This document shows, piece after piece, positions 59,441 through 64,000 of a stretch of 64,000 bases of DNA. The translations under genes were made by a program, and so were the position numbers. The notes under the pieces were generated by a model that saw only the letters and a program-made list of their open reading frames with translations, did not search any database and was not told where the DNA came from. Where the stretch lies: assembly GCF_042676085.1 (NCBI RefSeq), contig NZ_JBHTKH010000010.1, forward strand, positions 1-64,000. Reading direction: 5' to 3'. This DNA comes from Terrabacter terrigena. Its GTDB lineage: Bacteria > Actinomycetota > Actinomycetes > Actinomycetales > Dermatophilaceae. Position 1 is the first letter of the stretch. The number at the start of each line of letters is the position of its first letter.

Positions 59441-59454
59441 ACCCGGGCCCGTAT
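59439..59454. promoter_or_regulatory. ATAC-N8-GTAT palindrome with G tracts, candidate CsoR/CstR operator
   Basis: ATACCCGGGCCCGTAT overlaps the start codon of the CsoR-family gene. CsoR and CstR operators combine ATAC/GTAT ends with a G/C tract. The right half also contributes to a GTATGCC word (59451-59457), so the match may be accidental. Confidence 0.35.
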
Positions 59455-59488
59455 GCCGTGCGCCACGATCGCTGGAGCCGCCCGGCGC

Positions 59489-59824
59489 TCAGCCCGAGCG
59501 CGGCGCGTACATGATGACGGCCACGCCGACGAGGCAGACCAGCGCTCCCGCGACGTCCCAGCGGTCCGGCCGGAAGCCGTCGGCGACCATGCCCCAGGCG
59601 AGCGAGCCGACGATGAAGACGCCACCGTAGGCCGCGAGGATGCGTCCGAAGCTCGCGTCGGGCTGCAGCGTGGCCACGAAGCCGTAGACGCCGAGGGCGA
59701 CGACGCCGGCCCCGGCCCACAGCCAGCCCCGGTGCTCGCGCACGCCCTGCCAGACGAGCCATGCACCGCCGATCTCGGCGAGGGCGGCGAGCACGAAGAG
59801 GGTGATGGAGCGGGCGACGGTCAC
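59489..59824 (-). CDS. YnfA/UPF0060 family membrane protein
   Basis: A 111-residue protein with four membrane segments. ITLFVLAALAEIGGAWLVWQ is the signature first segment (AEIGGAYLVW in the family), GWLWAGAGVVALGVYGFVAT and FGRILAAYGGVFIVGSLAWG follow, ending DVAGALVCLVGVAVIMYAPR. Function uncertain; relatives resemble small multidrug exporters. GTG 59824 overlaps the stop of the VOC gene (GTGA), so the two are coupled. Confidence 0.92.
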   Translation of the reverse strand: MTVARSITLFVLAALAEIGGAWLVWQGVREHRGWLWAGAGVVALGVYGFVATLQPDASFGRILAAYGGVFIVGSLAWGMVADGFRPDRWDVAGALVCLVGVAVIMYAPRSG

Positions 59825-60222
59825 GGGATGTCCCCGGCGGCGCGGCGCTCGTCGTCGCTGCGCAGGATGCAGAACTCGTTGCCCTCGGGGTCGGCCATGA
59901 CGACCCAGCCGCGGCCGTCGTCGGTGCGGCAGTCCTGTTCGACGGTGGCGCCGAGAGCGAGCACCCGCTCGACCTCCTCGTCGCGCGGCCGGTCGGTGGG
60001 GCGCAGGTCGAGGTGCACGCGGTTGCGCACCACCTTGGCGTCCTCGACCTCGATGAGCAGCAGCCGGTGCGACCCGTCGGGCGAGAAGATCATGCACTCC
60101 TCGTGACCCGGCTCGTTCGGGTCGTCGGGGTCCTCGTGGTAGCCGAGCAGGTCGGCCCACCAGACCGACTGCTCGTAGGCGTCGAGGGCGTTGATGGTCG
60201 TGTGGGACAGGGCGAGGGCCAT
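59821..60222 (-). CDS. VOC family (glyoxalase-like) protein
   Basis: A 133-residue protein of the vicinal-oxygen-chelate fold: SHTTINALDAYEQSVWWADL, HLDLRPTDRPRDEEVERVLA, DGRGWVVMADPEGNEFCILR (the conserved DPEGNEFC). Metal ligands would be His near the start, His in VHLDL and Glu in GNEF. Such stand-alone proteins are thiol transferases, dioxygenases or drug-binding proteins. CAGGAT lies 7 nt before ATG 60222. It is divergent from the small HTH gene, with two palindromes between them. Confidence 0.87.
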   Translation of the reverse strand: MALALSHTTINALDAYEQSVWWADLLGYHEDPDDPNEPGHEECMIFSPDGSHRLLLIEVEDAKVVRNRVHLDLRPTDRPRDEEVERVLALGATVEQDCRTDDGRGWVVMADPEGNEFCILRSDDERRAAGDIP

Positions 60223-60283
60223 GCGCCACATCCTGCCGGGGGCGTGCTCGGCCGGACCACCCGGTCGGCCGCCGCCCGCCCGC

Positions 60284-60340
60284 GTCAACCCCGGTTGACG
60301 CGATGCTCGTGGCGACCTACCGTTGTCAACACAGGTTGAC
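60284..60340. promoter_or_regulatory. Two GTCAAC-N4-GTTGAC palindromes, candidate operators
   Basis: GTCAAC-CCCG-GTTGAC (60284-60299; extended perfect palindrome 60281-60302) and GTCAAC-ACAG-GTTGAC (60325-60340; with flanking T/A 60324-60341). The centres are 41 bases apart, close to four helical turns. They lie between the divergent VOC and small HTH genes and just before the latter's start. Confidence 0.75.
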
Positions 60341-60359
60341 ATCAGGAGCGAAGACCGGG

Positions 60360-60581
60360 GTGACGATGGAGGTCGAGGACATGCTGAAGCTCGCACGGGC
60401 CACCGGCGACGACGACCCGCGCGCGGCCCTCGCGGCGGCACGCGAGCTGCGCCGCGAGGCCGACCGCACCGAGGCGACCGTCGTGCGCCGGGCACGGCTG
60501 CAGGGCCTCTCCTTCGCCGAGATCGCCGAGGCCCTCGGGGTCAGCCGCCAGGCCGTGCACAAGAAGTACGGCCGTCGCTGA
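60360..60581 (+). CDS. Small HTH-domain protein
   Basis: A 73-residue protein. A helical N-terminal part (VEDMLKLARATGDDDPRAAL, ARELRREADRTEATVVRRAR) leads to a sigma-70 region 4-like helix-turn-helix at the end: LQGLSFAEIAEALGVSRQAV HKKYGRR. It has no room for a ligand domain. I take it as a DNA-binding regulator of unknown family; the two identical palindromes upstream are the likely sites, which would also control the divergent VOC-ynfA unit. GTG 60360 or ATG 60366, with AGGAG at 60344-60348. A hairpin terminator follows its stop. Confidence 0.75.
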   Translation: MTMEVEDMLKLARATGDDDPRAALAAARELRREADRTEATVVRRARLQGLSFAEIAEALGVSRQAVHKKYGRR

Positions 60582-60586
60582 CCTCC

Positions 60587-60605
60587 CCGGGCCGTCGAGG
60601 CCCGG
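60587..60605. terminator. Hairpin terminator between convergent genes
   Basis: CCGGGCC (60587-60593) and GGCCCGG (60599-60605) pair perfectly around GTCGA, followed by CCCTTCC. It lies between the HTH gene and the convergent methyltransferase. Confidence 0.55.
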
Positions 60606-60629
60606 CCCTTCCGACCCAGCCCTCCCGAC

Positions 60630-61241
60630 CTAGCCCTCCCGGCGCAGCACGACCACGGTGTCGAGCGCGACCCGCTGACCGCCGTCGGTCTCGACCGGGC
60701 GCTCGCGGATGCCGGACTGCTCGACCGTGACCGGCAGGCCCTCGACAGCCTCGAGCACCTCGTCGGGGTCGTAGAGCACGGCGCGCTCGCTGGGACCGCC
60801 CCAGCCCTCGGCGAGGTTGCGCCCTGCATGGCCCACGACGACCACGCGCCCACCCGGGCGCAGGGCCGCGACCGCGACACGGAGTGCCTGGCGCCACTCG
60901 GCCGCGGGCAGCTGGAGGTAGCTGAGCAGGACGAGGTCGTACGAGGCGGGGTCGCCGGGCGCCGGGAGCGTCGCGTCGCCCACCAGCGGGGTCAGCCGGT
61001 CGACGTCCGCCCCGAGCCGGTCGGCCGCCAGCGAGCGCATCCGGTCGACGGCCACCGAGGAGTAGTCGAGCGCCACCACGGACCAGCCCCGCTCGGCCAT
61101 CCAGATCGCGTTGCGCCCCTCCCCCGCGGCCAGGTCGAGCGCATGGCCGGCCGTCAGCGGCCCGATGATCTCGGCGACGAACCGGTTCGGCTCGACCGAC
61201 CACACGAGGTCGTGCGCGGCATACCGCTCGTCCCAGGCCAT
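60630..61241 (-). CDS. Class I SAM-dependent methyltransferase
   Basis: A 203-residue methyltransferase: AGHALDLAAGEGRNAIWMAE (motif I, LDLAAGEG), GWSVVALDYSSVAVDRM (acidic end of strand 2), YDLVLLSYLQLPAAEW (motif IV) and LRPGGRVVVVGHAGRNL (motif V). The TehB-like subgroup detoxifies oxyanions such as tellurite or methylates thiols; the substrate here is unknown. ATG 61241. It is divergent from the flavodoxin gene and converges on the small HTH gene. Confidence 0.87.
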   Translation of the reverse strand: MAWDERYAAHDLVWSVEPNRFVAEIIGPLTAGHALDLAAGEGRNAIWMAERGWSVVALDYSSVAVDRMRSLAADRLGADVDRLTPLVGDATLPAPGDPASYDLVLLSYLQLPAAEWRQALRVAVAALRPGGRVVVVGHAGRNLAEGWGGPSERAVLYDPDEVLEAVEGLPVTVEQSGIRERPVETDGGQRVALDTVVVLRREG

Positions 61242-61382
61242 GGCGTCCACTGGCTCTCCTCCCGACTGGTCGGCCGCCCCGTGACGACCGCGAATCCCAT
61301 TGTGGCGCGGCGCGTCTCGTTCGTCACGATCACGCGACACGACCTGTGCCGCAGCGTAACGTTGACGGTGGAAGGGGAGTGC

Positions 61383-61907
61383 ATGATGAACGTCCTCATC
61401 GTCCACGAGTCCATGTTCGGCAACACCGCGGAGATCGCGGCCGCCATCGCCGCGGGGTTGCGACGCGGCAGACCGTCGGGCGACGAGGGAGTCACGCTGG
61501 TGCACGTCGGCGACGCGCCGCTCACCATCGCCGACGACGTCGACCTGCTCCTCGTCGGCACCCCGACGCATGCCTTCGGCATGACCCGTCCCCAGACGAG
61601 GCGGGACGCCACGTCGAAGGGCGCCGCGCCGTCTCGTCACGGCGTGCGCGAGTGGATCGAGTCCCTGACACCCCGCACGGACCTTCCGGTCGTCACCTTC
61701 GACACCCGAGTGCACGTGCGCATGCTTCCCGGCTCCGCAGCCCGCAGTGCAGCGAAAGCCTTGCGTCGCAAGGGCTTCGAGCATGCTGAGCAGGGCGAGA
61801 CTTTCTGGGTGGAGGGCACGCCCGGACCCGTCGTGGCGGGCGAGGTCGAGCGGGCCGAGCACTGGGGCGCCGAGCTCGCCGCCCGCGTCTCGCACGGCGT
61901 CTCGTGA
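61383..61907 (+). CDS. Flavodoxin-family protein
   Basis: A 174-residue flavodoxin fold: NVLIVHESMFGNTAEIAAAI is the FMN phosphate-binding loop (S-x-F-G-N-T), DDVDLLLVGTPTHAFGMTRP the second loop, and LPVVTFDTRVHVRMLPGSAA the third. Such single-domain flavodoxins carry electrons or act as FMN-dependent enzymes; the partner is unknown. ATG 61383 or 61386, with GGGGAG at good spacing. Convergent with the hydrolase gene, with 22 bases between. Confidence 0.88.
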   Translation: MMNVLIVHESMFGNTAEIAAAIAAGLRRGRPSGDEGVTLVHVGDAPLTIADDVDLLLVGTPTHAFGMTRPQTRRDATSKGAAPSRHGVREWIESLTPRTDLPVVTFDTRVHVRMLPGSAARSAAKALRRKGFEHAEQGETFWVEGTPGPVVAGEVERAEHWGAELAARVSHGVS

Positions 61908-61929
61908 CCGGCTGCCCGCGGGTGACGCG

Positions 61930-62865
61930 TCAGTCCAGCGAGGCCAGCCACGGCTCGAGGTGACCCAGGACCGCCGCAGGCGCCTCGAGCTGCGGCGTGT
62001 GCCCGATCCCGTCGAGGTATGCCGTCTGCCAGGCCGGGTTCAGCCGCGCGGTGCGCTGGGCGGCCCCGACCGGCACGAGCCGGTCGCGGGTGCCGTGCAC
62101 GAGCAGGACCGGCTGCCTGATGCCGGCGATGAGGGCGTCGTAGCGCCGGGGCCGGCGCAGCATCGCGAGGATCGAGCGCGCGGCGCCGAGGAACTCCGAC
62201 TCGGAGATGCCGTGCTCGCGGCGCCAGGTGACGAGCCGCACCCCGGCGTCGATGACATCGGGGTCGGCCCGGCTCGGGTCGGCGAAGCAGAGGTTGACGG
62301 TGCCGAGCACCCGCTCGCGGTCGCTGTAGCGGGTGTTGAGGCGGCGCACGAAGCGCTCACCGACGCGCGGGACGGCATACAGCCCGAAGGTGAGCGCGAC
62401 CTGCGGGTCGGGGCGCAGCCCCGGCGTCGGCAGGGACGGGTCGACGAGTGCCAGTCCGGCGACCTGCTCGGGGCGCCGGTCGGCGAGCAGGAGCGAGACC
62501 ATGCCACCCATCGAGTTGCCGACGAGCACCACCGGGCGGCCGAGCACCTCATGGACGAAGCGGCTGAGGACGGCGGCGTTGTGGTGCACCGTGGTGGGCC
62601 GCCCGCCGGCCGGGCTCAGCCCGAATCCGGGCAGGTCGAGGGCGACGACCCGGCGCGTGCGGGCGAGGGCCGGCGCGATGCCGACCCAGTTGAGGTGCGA
62701 CCCTCCGAGGCCGTGGACCAGGACGACGGGTGGGCGTCCTTCCGCGCCGACCTCGGGGCCGCCGAAGTCGACCCAGTGGACGGGCCCGTCGACGTCGAGC
62801 GTGTGGCTGCGGCCGCCCCAGGGAGCGGCGAGCCCGAGAGGTGCCGTGGCCGGCAGGGTCGTCAT
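61930..62865 (-). CDS. Alpha/beta-fold hydrolase
   Basis: A 311-residue alpha/beta hydrolase: VVLVHGLGGSHLNWVGIAPA (oxyanion loop), VVLVGNSMGGMVSLLLADRR (nucleophile Ser in GNSMGG), LLVHGTRDRLVPVGAAQR (Asp) and YLDGIGHTPQLEAP (His). No signal peptide. It acts on an ester, epoxide or similar bond in the cytoplasm; the substrate is unknown. ATG 62865 lies 6 nt after TACCGT and is probably leaderless. It is downstream of, and on the same strand as, the second ECF42 gene, 39 bases away. Confidence 0.88.
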   Translation of the reverse strand: MTTLPATAPLGLAAPWGGRSHTLDVDGPVHWVDFGGPEVGAEGRPPVVLVHGLGGSHLNWVGIAPALARTRRVVALDLPGFGLSPAGGRPTTVHHNAAVLSRFVHEVLGRPVVLVGNSMGGMVSLLLADRRPEQVAGLALVDPSLPTPGLRPDPQVALTFGLYAVPRVGERFVRRLNTRYSDRERVLGTVNLCFADPSRADPDVIDAGVRLVTWRREHGISESEFLGAARSILAMLRRPRRYDALIAGIRQPVLLVHGTRDRLVPVGAAQRTARLNPAWQTAYLDGIGHTPQLEAPAAVLGHLEPWLASLD

Positions 62866-62871
62866 GACCGC

Positions 62872-62877
62872 ACGGTA
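62872..62877 (-). promoter_or_regulatory. -10 box of a leaderless promoter for the hydrolase
   Basis: TACCGT (minus strand, 62877-62872) ends 6 nt before ATG 62865, inside the 39-base gap between the sigma-factor gene and the hydrolase, so the hydrolase has its own promoter. Confidence 0.5.
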
Positions 62878-62904
62878 ACCCCTCCGCCGGCGCCCGGTGG
62901 CCCT

Positions 62905-64000
62905 TCAGTCGCCGGCGCGGGCGCGCTCCGTCGCCGCGGCGGCTCGTGCCTGGAGGTGCCGGGCCTCCGGCGCGTTGGCGCTCAGGCCCGCAGCCCGGGT
63001 CCACTCGGCCGCGGCGTCGCCCCACCTGTCCACCCGTCCGAGCAGCTCGGCCCGAACGACGTGGAAGGGCGTGTAGCCGTCGAGGGCGAGCCGGTCGAGG
63101 TCCGCGAGGGCGCTCTGCGGCCCCGCCACCTCCGCGACGGCGACGACCCGGTTGAGCCGCACGACGTCGGTGGGGGCGAGGCGCAGCAGGTGGTCGTAGA
63201 GCTGCACGATCTGCGCCCAGTCCGTGTCGGCGGCACGGGCGGCGTCGGTGTGCACGGCGCCCACCGCTGCCTGGAGCTGGTAGGGCCCGGGCGCGCCCCG
63301 GCGCAGGCAGCGGCGCACGAGGTCATGTCCCTCCGCGACCATCGCGGCGTCCCACAGCGACCGGTCCTGGTCTGAGAGCAGCACGAGCTCGCCCGCGGCG
63401 TCGGTGCGGGCCGGGCGGCGGGCCTCCGTGAGTAGCATGAGGGCGAGCAGGCCCGTCGCCTCGGGCTCGTCGGGCATCAGCTCGACGAGCACGCGGCCGA
63501 GCCGGATCGCCTCGGAGGCGAGGTCGGGTCGCCCGAGCTCGTCGCCCGACGTCGCCGTGTGGCCCTCGTTGAAGACGAGGTAGATCACGGCGAGGACCGC
63601 CGCGAGCCGACCCGGCAGGTCGGCGTCGCGGGGCACCCGGTACGGGATGCCGGTGTCGCGGATCTTCTTCTTGGCCCGCACGATCCGCTGTGCCATGGTC
63701 GCCTCGGGCACGAGGAACGCATGGGCGATCTCGGGAGTGGTGAGACCGCCGAGCAGGCGGAGCGTCAGCGCCACTCGCGCCTCGGGCGACAGCGCCGGGT
63801 GGCAGCAGGTGAAGACGAGCCGCAGGCGTTCGTCCTTCACGGGTCCCTCCTCCCGCGGTTCCGCAGGGGCGTGGACGACGAGGGCCTGCTCGTGCCGGGC
63901 CTCGCGTGTCGACTCCCGCCGCAGGCGGTCGAGGGCCCAGTTGCGCGCGGTCGTGATGATCCAGCCAGCGGGACTGGGCGGCATACCTTCTCGGGGCCAC
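62905..64000 (-). CDS. ECF42-type RNA polymerase sigma factor (5' end outside window)
   Basis: At least 365 residues of an ECF42 sigma factor with the N-terminus beyond the window. Visible are the end of region 2 (PPSPAGWIITTARNWALDRL), region 4 (EARVALTLRLLGGLTTPEIA, AHAFLVPEATMAQRIVRAKK) and the long TPR-like extension (VIYLVFNEGHTATSGDELGR, QAAVGAVHTDAARAADTDWA, LNRVVAVAEVAGPQSALADL). The sequence is closer to the group's consensus than the copy at 53164-54450. A DGPF partner gene would be expected just upstream, outside this window. Confidence 0.92.
   Translation of the reverse strand, partial: WPREGMPPSPAGWIITTARNWALDRLRRESTREARHEQALVVHAPAEPREEGPVKDERLRLVFTCCHPALSPEARVALTLRLLGGLTTPEIAHAFLVPEATMAQRIVRAKKKIRDTGIPYRVPRDADLPGRLAAVLAVIYLVFNEGHTATSGDELGRPDLASEAIRLGRVLVELMPDEPEATGLLALMLLTEARRPARTDAAGELVLLSDQDRSLWDAAMVAEGHDLVRRCLRRGAPGPYQLQAAVGAVHTDAARAADTDWAQIVQLYDHLLRLAPTDVVRLNRVVAVAEVAGPQSALADLDRLALDGYTPFHVVRAELLGRVDRWGDAAAEWTRAAGLSANAPEARHLQARAAAATERARAGD

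Overview
The window is chromosomal DNA of a high-GC actinobacterium. By eye G+C is about 72%, codon third positions are almost always G or C, and GTG starts and 4-bp ATGA/GTGA stop-start overlaps are common. A DUF222/HNH protein, F420-type oxidoreductases, MocR and ECF42-type regulators, a ClgR/PopR-type regulator with a ClpP pair, and a two-gene 10-methyl fatty-acid unit fit the Micrococcales; a member of or relative of the Intrasporangiaceae is my best guess (inference, no search was run). No rRNA, tRNA, CRISPR array, prophage, insertion sequence or conjugation gene was recognised. Many genes appear leaderless: a -10 box of the form TAnnnT ends 6 to 8 nt before the start codon.

Layout. 1-13.8 kb: the end of an HNH protein, two tandem TfoX-N proteins, a nuclease/phosphatase, two MFS exporters, a frameshifted M20 peptidase, an unusual flavin-monooxygenase/hemerythrin fusion, a PfpI-type protein, an MBL hydrolase, an F420-dependent oxidoreductase, two small membrane proteins and endonuclease IV. 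14.1-21.6 kb: a mannoside-use unit (a 1706-residue secreted GH92 alpha-mannosidase, a LacI regulator and mannose-6-phosphate isomerase). 21.6-27.6 kb: an ABC-2 drug exporter, a ClgR/PopR-type regulator ending in Ala-Ala, a broken cell-wall hydrolase, an M15 peptidase and a clpP pair whose promoter carries two abutting palindromes resembling PopR and ClgR operators. 27.6-41.4 kb: GT87 mannosyltransferase, FAD dehydrogenase, Hsp20 with a HAIR (HspR) element, a divergent MFS/MarR pair around a 19-bp inverted repeat, DNA polymerase IV of the clamp-motif-lacking type, a membrane protein with a histone-like Lys/Ala tail, a penicillin-acylase operon, DUF2237 and pentapeptide-repeat proteins and a lipoprotein.

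41.4-64 kb: a DUF389 membrane protein; a CadC-like ArsR repressor with two CDF metal transporters; MFS; a MocR regulator divergent from an amino-acid permease; a large APC permease; a RelA/SpoT-domain synthetase preceded in frame by a decayed HTH region; a DGPF/ECF42 sigma-factor operon with a matching promoter; LysE; tmsA-tmsB; a CsoR-family sensor lacking the usual His ligand; YnfA; VOC; a 73-residue HTH protein with two GTCAAC-N4-GTTGAC palindromes in front of it; a methyltransferase, a flavodoxin and an alpha/beta hydrolase; and a second ECF42-type sigma factor cut by the window end.

The strongest pattern not explained by any gene is the octamer CGGCATAC (GTATGCCG on the other strand). 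Its 7-bp core occurs 33 times, about five to six times expectation, on both strands. Inside genes it forces rare codons (GCA-TAC for Ala-Tyr, TAT-GCC for Tyr-Ala), which points to selection on the DNA word itself. It is absent from about 15.0 to 27.0 kb.
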